Part shown: piece by piece, positions 33,707-44,861 of the stretch
How positions within the stretch are numbered: the stretch's first letter is position 1
Layout: the number at the start of each line of letters is the position of its first letter
DNA from: Juglans regia
Taxonomy: Eukaryota; Streptophyta; Magnoliopsida; Fagales; Juglandaceae
Reading direction: 5' to 3'
Assembly (NCBI RefSeq): GCF_001411555.2
Contig: NW_023361469.1
Coordinates: 1 to 64,000 of the forward strand
Length of the DNA stretch: 64,000 nt
The notes under the pieces: model-generated
Databases searched by the model: none
Told to the model about the DNA's origin: nothing
The model's input: only the letters and a program-made list of their open reading frames with translations
Program-made: the position numbers and the translations under genes

Positions 33707-33979
33707 TAGGGGCGACTACCTACACCCCTAAACAGGGGTTGCCCCTGCCCCATCTGCCACGCCCGCATGGGCGAGGAGGGGGAGGGGGGTAGTTTGGGCC
33801 CCAAGCTCGTCCAGATTGGCCCTCACAACAGTCCGCTCAGCCCCACCCACCTTCTACCCACTACAAAAAACTAAAACCAACATAAAGAGAGAGAGAAATA
33901 CTGGCTGGGGGCGATGGTGAGGGGAAGAGTGAGACTATGACAGCAACTAGCTGGGACGACGGTGATGAGAATTTTAAAT

Positions 33980-34011
<32 letters not shown>

Positions 34012-34104
34012 GGGGGAAGGGACGTTTTAAAACAAAACCCAGTCCCCCAGTGCCCAGGTGCGTGCGGGCGTCTATGTTCAACCCCCGCTTTCCAGTCCCC
34101 CCTA
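33707..34104. mobile_element. Possible second GC-rich hAT-type MITE
   Basis: Ends taggggcgactacc and cagtccccccta resemble those of the 26366-26770 MITE, the length (398 bp) is similar, and both arms are G/C-rich (33730-33860, 34040-34100). Flanks ctcaaagg and gttagagg agree at only 5 of 8 bases, so the target duplication is weak. A (GA)n run lies at 33979-34006. Confidence 0.4.
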
Positions 34105-34189
34105 GTTAGAGGAATGTAAGAAAATGGAAAATTATACCATTTTCCAATAGTTAGTACTTGGTAAGCTTATCTCATAAAACCTCATCATT

Positions 34190-34960
34190 TATCATAATAG
34201 GTATTGTAGTCTCGAATATGAAGTCCCTTTCGACACTAGAAGCATGAGCCAGTCCCCACATTTCCTTGCATGCCTTTTACCACATTTCTCACATATAGAA
34301 TGTCATCCTGTCTCACCATGTTGTGGCCTCTCTTCATTAGCCCAAAAGGACCTATTAGCTTGTCCTTGCTCAGCATACTACAAGGAACGTTTCATTTGTT
34401 CACTCTATTTCATAATCTTCTGAATGTCTTCCTCTAGAACAATGGCTCTCGTGACTAGGTCATAAAAATTATGGTTGAGTCATCGCTCAAAACATTTTTG
34501 CATTCTTTCCCTCATTAGGGATCAAATATTCGGCAAAACGGGTAGATCCAAGAGTTTTGTGGTGTACTCATCAACAGTCATAGTGCCTTGAGTAAGGTCT
34601 ACAAATTGTCTTACTCTTATCTCTATGAGGGTTTGAGGGAAAAAGTGGTCCAAGAATGTCTTCTTAAAACACTCCAAAGGAATGGGAACCCATTCTCCCT
34701 ATTATTACTAGAGTAGTCTGCTGGTCACTCTACAACCATTATTCAGCCATGTCCATCAGATTGTAGGTGCCATACTCTACCTTTTGTTCATCAGTGTATT
34801 CGTTGCTCTAAATCTACCATCAAACATGGGTGGATGCTGACGAGTGAACTATTTTAATGTGCATCCAACTTATGGGACTCTATCTTCCACCATCTGACCA
34901 TTGGCTATTATCTTAAAGAAACGTGTCGACGCAACACCAAGTACCTCAGGATTCTCATCT
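34190..34960 (-). pseudogene. Ty3/gypsy gag, heavily decayed
   Basis: Minus-strand text in shifting frames reads FLDHFFPQTLIEIRVRQFVD, then LTQGTMTVDEYTTKLLDLP, LVTRAIVLEEDIQKIMK and a knuckle CEKCGKRHARKC at about 34253-34300. This matches the retrotransposon gag domain plus zinc knuckle of gypsy elements, which forms the particle. Many stops and frameshifts are present; no open frame exceeds about 60 codons. Protease and RT are not seen next to it. Confidence 0.75.
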
Positions 34961-34970
34961 TGTACACTAG

Positions 34971-36949
34971 TGTAACACCTCGAACCTTGGAAAGTTATAT
35001 TTTACTAATTATTTGAGATTATTATTTTATATGGACAGTTCTACTTATTATTATTTTGGGTGGATTTTTAAGGTAAAAACTCGGGAGAAACCATTACTAG
35101 GATTTTAATCAAGACCCATTATTTAAAGTTTACATTTTTAAATTGAATGGTACTTTGGACCCATGAATTTTGTTTGATGCCCAGTTGAGATTTTTGGACA
35201 ATATTGTCTAAGCCGTGGGCCTGAAAAAGAATTTGCTGGTGACTATGGATTTTATGAAGTCCAATAAGCTGGTTAAATTCCATTTAGGGCATGTATGGAG
35301 TTATGTTAGGAGTTTTAAAAAGTGTTTAAATAGCATTAAAAACTCTTTAATGACACAATTAGATTGTATGAGTGTTACATATTAAAATACTTTTTAATCT
35401 CAAATAAGTTAAAAAGTATGTTTGAAGAAAAACATTTTCATCAAACGTGCTTTTTCAAATAATGTGGAACATCATTCTAATTTTAAAAAGATTGTTAATA
35501 TGCGAAAATACATGTACAATAGAGTTCATAAAAGTTATTCAACAGGGTCTTATAACTTTAAAACTTTCAAAGATATGGTCATAATTTTTAAAAAACAAAT
35601 GATTCTCTTTTCTACATCAAAAAAGTATATTTTTTAATTTGTTTTGTTTTAAACATATAGTTACCAAACAATAAATAATTTTTTAATAGTAAAACTTATT
35701 ATGTAAGTCGTAAAGTTATCAGTTCTAAAGTTATAAATTCTAAAATTATAATTTATATTTCTCACCATAATCCCAATCATACACTTAATTTTATTGGGCA
35801 TGTTTATCCATTTTATTAGATAATGGGCTTGAGAAATAATTATAAGTTCAAAAAATATTTATTGGACCAATTGGACTTATTTTTTATTTAAGATCCAACC
35901 TATTAGAATTTATTAAATACGTAGCCCAAGAATGAATGGGCAAGCAGAATAACTTATTTGGAGCCCTTCTAAGCCCAAGAAGATCTCTAAACGTTCTTAC
36001 TAGGACCCAAGGATAAATGTTCTCACTAGGACACAGAAAAATCTTAACACCCAAGGGTTTAGGCCATGAAATGGGTCCAACCCGTTTGTATGACCCAATA
36101 ACCAGTTCGTTTTTAAACTCCATGACCGGTGAGATCCAAGCCATAGACCCGCCTACCACGATACTTACATTTATTTATCATTATTTTCTTAGAAAAAAAG
36201 CTAAAGACAACCGGCATGCGTAATCGTCGCGAAACCAGTGCCCAAAATAAAATGCTGTTGTTTTCATCTCAAAACTCCCCCCTCCTTGAATCCCTTCAAC
36301 TCTCCCTCCCTCCCTTCGAAGACCCAGACTAGACTCTCCCCCTCCCTTTGTCCCTTCAAAGACCATGAAGCACGAAAAGCACAAAGCACGAAGTTTACGG
36401 ATCTGGATCTGCCTCGCCAAATCGAATTTTGTTGAATATTATTGTAATTGTACTGAAATGCCTGTTATGACTATTGTTACGTTGGAAGTTTGCTGTAATT
36501 GAATATGAAAAACCTAAAAACTCGTATTCTTTCAAATGATCTTTTGATTTTCCAGAATATAAGGCTTGGCAGAAAAACGAATTGAGAACCTGTACAATTT
36601 CTAAAAGGTAGTTTCTTTCTAGTTTGAAAACCTGTACAATGAATCTTACTATTACTACCGTTGGCGCTATGGCTGATCGAGTCATTTCCGATGGTTCTTA
36701 AACAGGTTCATGCAGCTTCAGTGTATTAAAAGGATCGAAAAATTGCTGAAAAATCAGCAAGAATCACTACTCCACCGCTTGGTGCAATTGGCCATGGGCA
36801 TCATCTTCCCCCACCGCATTCAATAAACAGTAAAGTATAAAATCACTCAATCAAGAAATCATGAAACAGAGGCAAGTAAAAAAAACTGCTTTACCAAGAA
36901 TGTCGTAGAAATCACCCAGTAGAAATTATCCACACGAAGATGACCCAAT
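34971..36949 (+). mobile_element. LTR-like element starting TGTAACACCTC, right end unknown
   Basis: It begins TGTAACACCTCGAACCTTGG beside the decayed gag and is AT-rich to about 36180. The pyrimidine-rich part 36270-36360 and following text could be leader sequence of a lost gene, but no coding domain is recognisable. The right limit is only the start of the next MITE. Confidence 0.35.
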
Positions 36950-38946
36950 AGACCACTTAGGCAATTGCCTAAGGCCCCTAATGAAAGAAGGCCCCTAAAA
37001 AAATATATAAAGTATAATTTTATATCAGAAATACTATATACAACCGCGCAGGGAAACCCCCGCGGCATCGTCTCCACGTGGCAAATAAAAACGACGTCAT
37101 TTTATTTTTACTTCATTTTAATTTCCTTTGTTCCCGCCTTTCCCATTCAATGTGGCTTACGGGAGGAGCCAACGTGCAACTCGGGGCAAAACTCCACCAC
37201 TCACCGAGAGCGAAGGAGCCACGACAGGGATGGGTGCGGTGGACGATGGCGCTTGCGACGGTGGAGCACTGAGAGGGAGAGGGAGAGAGAGCGATTAGAG
37301 AGAGAGAGCACTGCATGAAGGAGAGAGACGAAGAGCGACAATGGGGGAGTTCGACGTGGGCTTACCGAGAGGTAAGGAGGCGTGCAGGGGGCACTCGGGT
37401 GGAGCTGGGCGGTTGAGGTGAATACGCCGGCGAGCTGGACTTCACCGTGCCGAGGCTGGTGGCACCTAACGGAATCAAGAGCTAGGAGAATGGGGTGCTC
37501 TGTTTCGGTATGGTGAAAACAGAACCTTTGGCGTGATGACCAACGGTGGCTCTACTTGTAGATTTACGGCTGGTTTACGGTGGTGGCACCACGAGTGGTT
37601 GAGGGGCAGGGTGGACAGTGAGGTTTAGTGGTTACGGCCAGGTGGCCAAGGGCTGGCGGTTGGACGCAAGGAACTGACTTTCGGCATTGGTGTTTCAACA
37701 ACAACCGCTTGACGTTGGGGTTCTGTGGGGGGAAAAAGGCAGCGGTTCTCTAGTGCTGCGGAGGCTTACCACGTCGTGGAGGAGCCGTGAAACATGGGTT
37801 GCTATGGTGCCCTGTGGTTGTGTGGTTCTCGGGTGCGGTGGTGGCGTGAGGTGCCATGAATGCTGCGCACATACGTGCATGGAGGGCTCTTGGTGTAGGA
37901 TGGCAACGGTGTGGAGGAGCTAAGTAGCGACTTGGTTGCTGGAGCCCCTGAACGTGGGTTGATGGACGCCACATAGGGGCGGTGATGAGCTTGAGAAGGT
38001 ACGGCGGCTCCAAGGTAGTTTTCAAGTGAGTTGAGGAGGAGTGGTTTCTATGGTTTTTGGCTTCCAACGATACAAAGTCGTGAGGCGTGGGTCTTCGTGG
38101 TGGGAGATGGCAAGGTGACTTATTATTTGAACACGAATCTGATCCACGAATTTTCGGAGGAGCATGAGGACGTAGAAGAGGAGGAGGAAGAAAGAGAGAA
38201 TGAAGAAGAAGAAGACAAAAAAAGACTGAAGAAAGAGAGATCGATCCCTTCTATCTTCAAGCTCGTGGCAAACGACGACGTTCCAATAATGCCACGTGGG
38301 AGACGATGCCGCGGGGGTTTCCCTGCGCGGTTGTATATAGCATTTATGATTTTATATATATATATTTAATAAAAAATTTTAATTAACTCAATGAGAAGGA
38401 GAATATAAATAAGATTAAATAGATACTATATCATTATTATTTTTTAAAAGTATACATATAATAATTATTTTATCTATTCTCCTTCTAAGAATACACTTCT
38501 TTTTTTTCATTATTAGTTTAATATATAATTAATGTGAAAATTATAAATAGAAAATTTTAATTTTTCAGTGTTCATAAAAGGTTTTGGTATAATCCTTTGA
38601 AGAGGCAAGGGCCCACTTTTTTTCAAATGTGTAAGTTGTTTATAGAACTTTATTGACAATAAAGATTATAATTGTGTCTAAAAGTCTAAAGTACTTGTAA
38701 AACTAGATTTAATAAAATTCTCTCTAAATAAAAAATTTCCTAATAAAGATTAAGTCAGGTATTAATTGAAAATGTGGTATAAAATCTTAATCAATAATTT
38801 TACTTTACAAAATGATAGGACTTATTTTTAAATAAAAATATAATATAAAAATAAAAATAAATTCATTTAATTTTACTTTTAAAAAAAAAAAAAAACATAG
38901 CTCAAAATTTTAGCCTTAGGCCCCGAAACATATTGAGCCGGCCTTG
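36950..38946. mobile_element. Second copy of the 30705-31400 hAT MITE, split by a MULE
   Basis: Left part 36950-37025 (ttaggcaattgcctaaggcc) and right part 38349-38946 (ending GAGCCGGCCTTG) align with the MITE at 30705-31400, for example cattattagtttaatatata and ttcataaaaggttttt. The left TIR has been lost; the right TIR is intact. Taking out the MULE leaves a MITE of about 665 bp. Confidence 0.85.
37026..38348. mobile_element. Mutator-like element with 9-bp target duplication and GC-rich cargo
   Basis: ATTTTATAT flanks it at 37017-37025 and 38349-38357. Long TIRs match over about 55 bp at both ends (ctatatacaaccgcgcaggg, then aaacccccgcggcatcgtct), with outer bases CAGAAATA and CATAAATG. 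A 9-bp duplication and long TIRs are MULE hallmarks. No transposase is present. The 1.2-kb interior is G-rich and gene-like (37180-38250), so it is a Pack-MULE candidate. Open frames inside (37687-37923, 38031-38369) match no family I know; the second runs into the TIR. Confidence 0.9.
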
Positions 38947-39036
38947 AGAAGACCATTTGATGACCCAGTAGAAATGACCAAGACGACGACCCTTCCACGA
39001 AGAAGAAGACCACTTGAAGATGCAATTTAATGGCTC

Positions 39037-39123
39037 CTTACAAACTTATCCACTTGAAGAGAGAGCACAGATCTACTTGAAGACCACAAAGTTGAAGACG
39101 AGCTTGAGAAGAAGACCATGAAT
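39037..39123. repeat. 87-bp perfect direct repeat, left copy
   Basis: Identical by eye over all 87 bases to 43270-43356. It abuts the truncated end of the gypsy pol on its right side. Confidence 0.95.
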
Positions 39124-40042
39124 GACAAGTGGTGTTGTAACACCATTCAGCCAAAGGAATCCACAAACTCCACTCCTTTGGTTTGTCACTAGTATAACAT
39201 CTCAAATACCCTTCAAGAGTTTTATTCAAGGCCTCAGTTTGCCCATCCGATTGAGGATGATAGGCAGAACTGAAATTGAGGGAAGTACCTTGCAATTTGA
39301 AAAGCTCCTTCCAAAAATTACTAGTGAAAATAGCATCACGATTTGATACAATTGACTGAGGTAGCTCATGCAGTTTAAAGACACCAGAGAAGAAAACCTG
39401 GGCTACTTTACTTGCTGAATAAGGATGTGCCAAGGGAAAGAAATGCCCAAACTTGGTGAATCTGTCCACCACAGTAAAAATTACACTGTAACCACCAGAA
39501 AGAGGAAGACCCTCAATGAAATCCATAGAAATATCTGCCCATGGTGATGAAGGAACAGGTAGAGGTTGCAAAAGGCCAGCTGGATGTACATTTTCATGTT
39601 TGCATGTTTGACATACTTCACATTCTCGAACCAATCTTTTGATATCCTTACGCATGCCCTTCCAATAGAAATCCAACTTAGCCCTATGTAATGTTTTATG
39701 GTAGCCCACATGACCAGCTTGTGGACTATTGTGAATTTGATGCAACACTTTAGCCTTGAATGGTGAATCTGAAACCACCACAAATTTGCCCTTCCTTAAT
39801 AACAAGTCTTGCTGTAATGTGAAGTGCTTAGGACCCTCTGATCCTTGTTTCAACTTCTCATAAATGTCTTGGATGATGGGACAAAGTTGATAACTTTGTT
39901 TTAATTCTTCCACCCAAAGAGAGGTAGGAAAAGTAATAAGTGCTAAGGTTGCTGATTGTTCCTCAGACTTCCTGGAAAGAGCATCAGCTACCCTATTTTC
40001 TTTCCCTCTCTTGTAATCTATAGTAAAATCGTAACCAATCAA
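39124..40042 (-). pseudogene. Ty3/gypsy integrase part of pol, 3'-truncated
   Basis: This is the third open segment of one minus-strand frame. It shows DYKRGKENRVADALSRK (end of RNase H), the HHCC zinc site (GHVGYHKTLHRAKLDFYWKG, CEVCQTCKHE), then the integrase core with DISMDFIEGLPLSGGY, VVDRFTKFGHFFPL, SIVSNRDAIFTSNFW and HPQSDGQTEALNKTLE, so D, D and E are present. It breaks off after WCYNTTCHS at about 39124; codons beyond (to 39038) come from the 87-bp repeat. The integrase C-terminus, any chromodomain, the PPT and the 3' LTR are gone. It is separated from the RT segment only by a TAG at 40058-40060. Confidence 0.9.
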
Positions 40043-40057
40043 CTTCAGAAGCCATTT

Positions 40058-42034
40058 CTACTGAGTTTCTGTGCCAACCCTTTGCTCTAGTAAGTACTTA
40101 AGAGCTTGTTGATCAGTTTTTATTTTAAACACAGCCCCCAAAAGATAGGGCCTCCATTTGGCTACAACAGAAACAAGAGCTAGTAACTCCTTCTCATAGG
40201 TGGATAAAAGTAATGCCTTACCTTTTAATGCCTTGCTATAAAAGGCAATAGGTTGGTTTTCTTGCATGAGAACAGCACCTAACCCAAAGCCTGAAGCATC
40301 ACACTCAATAGTGAAGCTTTTAGAGAAATCAGGCAATCTGAGTACTGGTGGACTAGTAACAGCTTTCTTCAAGTGTTGGAAGGCCTGAGATGCCTCCTCA
40401 GTCCAATGGAAGGTATTTTTCTTCAACAGCACTGTTAATGGGGCAGCAATGGATCCATAATCCTTGATGAATTTCCTGTAATAACCAGTAAGTCCGAGAA
40501 ATCCTCTCAATGCTTTCAAGGATTTTGGAGTAGGCCAATCAATCATGGACATAATCTTGGAAGGATCAGCTTTAACACCAGAACCAGAAATGATATGGCC
40601 GAGGTAATCAACTTCATGCATTGCAAACTTGCATTTTGACCTCTTTGCATAGAGTGTATGCTGCTTCAAAAGTTCTAGCACTGATCTCAAATGTGCAATA
40701 TGGTCTACTAAATTCCTGCTGTAAACCAATATGTCATAAAAAAAAACCAAGACAAACCTTCTTAAAAAAGGTTTAAACACCTCATTCATCAAACTCTGAA
40801 ATGTAGCAGGAGCATTAGTAAGCCCAAAGGGCATTACTAAGAACTCATAGTGTCCCTCATGAGTTCTAAAAGCTGTCTTCTCAATATCCACATCTTTAAC
40901 TCGAATCTGGTGATATCCAGATCTCAAGTCCAGCTTGGAAAATATTGTGGCTCCATATAATTCATCAAGTAACTCGTCAATCACAGGAATGGGAAACTTA
41001 TCCTTGATGGTTACTTGATTTAATGCTCGGTAGTCCACACACATTCTCCATGAACCATCAGACTTTTTAACAAGAAGCACTGGTGAAGAAAGAGGGCTCT
41101 GACTTGGCCTCACCACCCCGGATTTCAACAAATCCTGAACAATATTCTCAATCTCAGTCTTCTGATAATGAGGGTATCTATAAGGTCTGACTGAAACAAG
41201 GCCAGTTCCCTCTCTTAGAGGGATATGATGATCGAAGGATCTGATGGGAGGTAAACCCACAAGTTCAGCAAAGACATGCTCGAACCCTTGTAATAGTTCT
41301 TCTACCTCCTGCACCTGACTTCCAGGTTTCTCTACTGAGTCTTCAGTTCTCAGCTGCAAAAACCAACCCTGCTGTCTCACCAATGAAGACTTTAAAGTGC
41401 CCTCTCCATTTTGAAGCTTCATGTCATCAGACTTCAACCCACATAAAGTGATCTTGGAATGCCCCACTGTAAAACTCATGGACATGGAATTAAAATCCCA
41501 ACAGATTAACCCCAAGGTTTTTAGCCATTGCACCCCCAAGACTATGTCACAACCACCCAAGGTTAACACATGAAATGGAATTCTAAACTTTGAGTCTTGA
41601 ACTTTGATGACTTCTTCACAGCTGCCACTGCTTATCAGCTTGTCACCATTAGCTACTTTCACTTGTAACTTCAAATCCTCATGTACTTTAAGTTTTGCTG
41701 CTTGTACCACCAATGGATCCACAAAATTATGTGTACTCCCCGAGTCCACTAAAATTTCAACCACACAATTCCCAATCCTGCCCAACAACTTCATGGCATT
41801 ATTGTTAGAGCAGCCAGATATTGCATTAATGGACACCTCCAATCCTTCTTCTTCTTCTGTCATCAATTTTTCCTTGGTCACTAGAGCCTCATCTCCCTCC
41901 TCTTGTATTTCTAGAGTACTACCAGCAGTATCCTCAACATGTAACAGATATACTTTGGGAGCCTTACATATGTGCGTGGGGTTCCATTTTTCATCACAAT
42001 GGTAGCATAACCCTTTCTTCCTTTTCTCATCCAT
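40058..42034 (-). CDS. Ty3/gypsy protease, RT and RNase H
   Basis: The 658-codon segment begins near a knuckle (C10-x2-C13, H21-x-C23) and continues with the protease ([14 protein letters not shown], residues 93-106). RT motifs are [55 protein letters not shown] and [12 protein letters not shown], where the first catalytic Asp of the usual FFDD box is Tyr. RNase H reads [20 protein letters not shown] and [17 protein letters not shown]. The frame is open apart from the flanking TAG codons at both ends (42074-42076 and 40058-40060), and gag, this segment and integrase are all in the same frame. The RT change suggests an inactive enzyme. Confidence 0.9.
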   Translation of the reverse strand: MDEKRKKGLCYHCDEKWNPTHICKAPKVYLLHVEDTAGSTLEIQEEGDEALVTKEKLMTEEEEGLEVSINAISGCSNNNAMKLLGRIGNCVVEILVDSGSTHNFVDPLVVQAAKLKVHEDLKLQVKVANGDKLISSGSCEEVIKVQDSKFRIPFHVLTLGGCDIVLGVQWLKTLGLICWDFNSMSMSFTVGHSKITLCGLKSDDMKLQNGEGTLKSSLVRQQGWFLQLRTEDSVEKPGSQVQEVEELLQGFEHVFAELVGLPPIRSFDHHIPLREGTGLVSVRPYRYPHYQKTEIENIVQDLLKSGVVRPSQSPLSSPVLLVKKSDGSWRMCVDYRALNQVTIKDKFPIPVIDELLDELYGATIFSKLDLRSGYHQIRVKDVDIEKTAFRTHEGHYEFLVMPFGLTNAPATFQSLMNEVFKPFLRRFVLVFFYDILVYSRNLVDHIAHLRSVLELLKQHTLYAKRSKCKFAMHEVDYLGHIISGSGVKADPSKIMSMIDWPTPKSLKALRGFLGLTGYYRKFIKDYGSIAAPLTVLLKKNTFHWTEEASQAFQHLKKAVTSPPVLRLPDFSKSFTIECDASGFGLGAVLMQENQPIAFYSKALKGKALLLSTYEKELLALVSVVAKWRPYLLGAVFKIKTDQQALKYLLEQRVGTETQ

Positions 42035-42073
42035 TTGTGAAGAAAAAATTCTCTTAACTGCTACAGGAGGTTT

Positions 42074-42808
42074 CTAGAATCTGTTGCCTTCCACCAAAGA
42101 TTCACTCATTGCTGAAACACCTCTCCATGGTTTTTTAACAGCTGACAAGTACTCCTCTTGGATTTTTGCCAATCCAAAGGCAGCTCCAAGATTCACTGGA
42201 TTGAACATCTTCACAGGTAACCTAATTTCATCTTTTAGGCCACTCACAAAACAACTAAGCAAATGCTTTTCAGACAAGCCTATCAACCTATTTGTTAAGG
42301 CTTCAAACTGTGATTTATACACAGCAACAGATGTGGTCTGTTTTAACTTGGTTAATGCCTCCATTGGATCACCATATGCAGATGGTCCAAATCTCACTTG
42401 CATTGCCATAACCAATGACTCCCAAGAATTAAACTGGACTGAGTTAAAAGCAGTTTGGTACCAAACTAACGCCTCACCCTCCATATGATACGAGGCCACC
42501 ATTAATTTTTGATGGAATGGTGTTTGATAAAAATCAAAATATTGATTAGCTTTAAAAACCCAGCCAACAGGATCACATCCACTAAATCGTGGAAAATCCA
42601 AGCGAAAGCTTCTCTGGACTGTCCTATCTTCATGACCTCTAGGTTCACTTGTATTAACACTAGAAGACTCAACCAAAGACCTTAGCATATCAGAAACTTG
42701 TTCTAACCTTGTTGACATTGCAGTAATGCATTGTTGATGATTCTCCAACTGTCGGTGCACCATTTCCTCTTGCTGATTCTTCAGAGCTCCACGTGTGCCT
42801 TCTGCCAT
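42074..42808 (-). CDS. Ty3/gypsy gag
   Basis: The likely start is MAEGTRGALKNQQEE at 42808, about 15 bp after the primer site; an upstream in-frame ATG at 42835 overlaps the primer site and is less likely. The protein has an N-terminal coiled-coil-like stretch (QLENHQQCITAMSTRLEQVS) and the retrotransposon gag core (DFPRFSGCDPVGWVFKANQY, SYHMEGEALVWYQTAF, AVYKSQFEALTNRL, FVSGLKDEIRLPVKMF). It would form the element particle. A TAG at 42074-42076 ends it, and the same frame goes on into the knuckle and protease. Confidence 0.9.
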   Translation of the reverse strand: MAEGTRGALKNQQEEMVHRQLENHQQCITAMSTRLEQVSDMLRSLVESSSVNTSEPRGHEDRTVQRSFRLDFPRFSGCDPVGWVFKANQYFDFYQTPFHQKLMVASYHMEGEALVWYQTAFNSVQFNSWESLVMAMQVRFGPSAYGDPMEALTKLKQTTSVAVYKSQFEALTNRLIGLSEKHLLSCFVSGLKDEIRLPVKMFNPVNLGAAFGLAKIQEEYLSAVKKPWRGVSAMSESLVEGNRF

Positions 42809-42824
42809 CACAGGATCGAGGACT

Positions 42825-42836
42825 GCTGATACCAAT
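42825..42836 (-). other. Primer binding site of the gypsy element
   Basis: On the minus strand the LTR end (cataaca) is followed by attggtatcagcag, close to the initiator-Met tRNA complement tggtatcagagc. Confidence 0.75.
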
Positions 42837-43276
42837 TGTTATGGGTATACTTAGTGATTTTACCCAAACTCAGAGAACAGAATGCAAGAACAACAATATA
42901 GAAGATAACAAGAACAGTATTGAGAAACCCAAGAATCCCTAGTTGATTCTTGGAAGAGGTATTTCGAGGATCCTCCAACCTCCAGAACAAATTCCTTGTT
43001 GATCTCTTTGACAACTCTGTAATTACAATGCACTCGGTATTTATAATACTCGAGTGATCAAAACGCCCCGTATTGATATTGTAACAACCCACCGCCTTAA
43101 CCTATTTCTGTTAAAACCGTTATTCACTTACACTCAACAAAACTCACCGTTTCATTAAAGATGAAACTCCCCGTTTAACCCTTTTAACAAACGCGACTGC
43201 TGTCTCATTTATTCACTAGCTGCTGACTTCTCTTTCTTTTATTCACTAACTACCTAACTAACTTCCAGCCCTTACA
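42837..43276 (-). repeat. 5' LTR of the gypsy element
   Basis: Read on the minus strand it runs from TGTAAGGGCTGG to CATAACA (440 bp, TG...CA), directly before the primer site. It contains a TATA-like box (tataaata, about 43038-43046). Its outermost 7 bases (ccttaca on the plus strand) overlap the 87-bp repeat. There is no 3' LTR in the window. Confidence 0.8.
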
Positions 43277-43356
43277 AACTTATCCACTTGAAGAGAGAGC
43301 ACAGATCTACTTGAAGACCACAAAGTTGAAGACGAGCTTGAGAAGAAGACCATGAA
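43270..43356. repeat. 87-bp perfect direct repeat, right copy
   Basis: Identical to 39037-39123. The sequence after it (gccgaagagaagaagacc) continues the style of host text before the left copy (gaagaagaccacttgaag), so the host was probably one continuous stretch before insertion. Confidence 0.95.
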
Positions 43357-44861
43357 GCCGAAGAGAAGAAGACCATTGAAGAGAGAGCACCAACGCCATC
43401 GGTTGTTGTTGTTGTTTTTTTTTAATATAAAGGCTGAGCCGACTCCTTCGCGGTTACCATCCGGCGACTCTACCCAGAATAAATGATTTTCTTATTATTA
43501 TTTTATATATTAAAAGATAAATTTATAAATAAAATATAATAAATAATTTAGACCCAATGCGTTGCTTGGAACACCCATCTTCATCTAGGGTTTTGTTGCC
43601 GCATGCAGCCTCCCCCTGCACTAGCAACACCATCACCATCACCTTCACCGTGAGCCTCCTGCGTTCGGCTCAGCCGTGTACCAGCTGAACCATACCACCA
43701 ACCCAGTCAGATCACACCTGCGAAACACCATGTTCCAGTGTTTATAACCCATGGTAGCCTCAGTCATCATGGTATCTCCCTCCTAGCCGCAACAACCGCT
43801 GCCCCACGTTCAACCGTAGCCCCTCCATCACTGCCTCTTTCCGCTGTATTGGACAGCCAGAGGGAACATCACTACAGCCTTGGTTTTCTCTCTGCCGTGC
43901 TAGAAACTCTCTCATTTCCATTTTCTTTGTTGCGACCCGAAGCACCACAGAGGGCTCCACCGATTAGAAACTACCCTACCACCGCCCAACGCCTCCCCGT
44001 GACCTCCATTGTAAGCCACAAAGCTGTGAACCCAGCAGCCCCTGTTTTGCAACGTCAGTCAATAGAAGTCTACTGCCACATTGATCCTCCCACACTGCAC
44101 CGCACGGTTGTCCCACCACTGGGTTCCTCCACCGCAACTGTGAGCCTCTCTTACACCACTAGGAGTGGCCTGAAACCACACCCGAAACCAAGAAGGATCC
44201 AGCAACTGAACACTACCTATGACCAAGCCATACCGTCGGTTTTATTGCGTTCACCGCCGTGCCCCAACATGCCCAGCCACCTTGCACCTCTCCCTCCACT
44301 GACCACCAAGCAACACACTGCCCGACTCTCTTTTTCTCTCTCCCCCACGCTAAGTTCTCTCTCGGTTAGTCCCTTTCTCTAGGTAATTCTCTCTCTGCAT
44401 AGCTCTCCCTCTCTCTCAGTTAGTCCCAAAAGGTGCTGTATGCCGACCTTCTCGTTCTGTTTGCTAAATTGGAGCAAAGAAGCGTCTCGGAAGAGGGAGT
44501 AAAATCCTAGCTAAACTCGACTTGACTCAACAAAAAGCCTCTTCCCATTGTGCCGCTTTGCATCAACCTGTACAACAATGGTTCGCAGCATCAAAAGCGC
44601 GAAGAAAATCAAGAGAAAGAGCAAGGTTCAACTCTCTTTTTCTCAACTTCCTTCTTGTGTGTTTACAACAAATGCTCATCAATACTCGCATGAGATGGTA
44701 CATGATATTAAATGAATATATGAACTTAGACAATAAAAATACATGAATCAAAGGGATATATGAACATAAAAAATAAGAATACATGGATATATAAGAATTC
44801 TAATGGTCATCTATCTAATATATGGAATATATTTTAGTACAGTTATGTATTTACAACATAT
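43357..44861. other. C-rich, gene-like but unassigned stretch
   Basis: A 214-codon open frame (43738-44382, plus) is Pro/Ser/Thr-rich with no domain, and its opposite strand looks like the G-rich parts of the LTR-like elements elsewhere here. I read it as a minus-oriented LTR-like stretch rather than a gene. Pyrimidine runs (ctctctc) occur at 44330-44420. Confidence 0.45.

Noticed and set aside
43738..44382. 214-codon open frame rich in Pro, Ser and Thr
   Set aside because: No domain or splice context, and the region looks like the complement of the G-rich part of the LTR-like elements.
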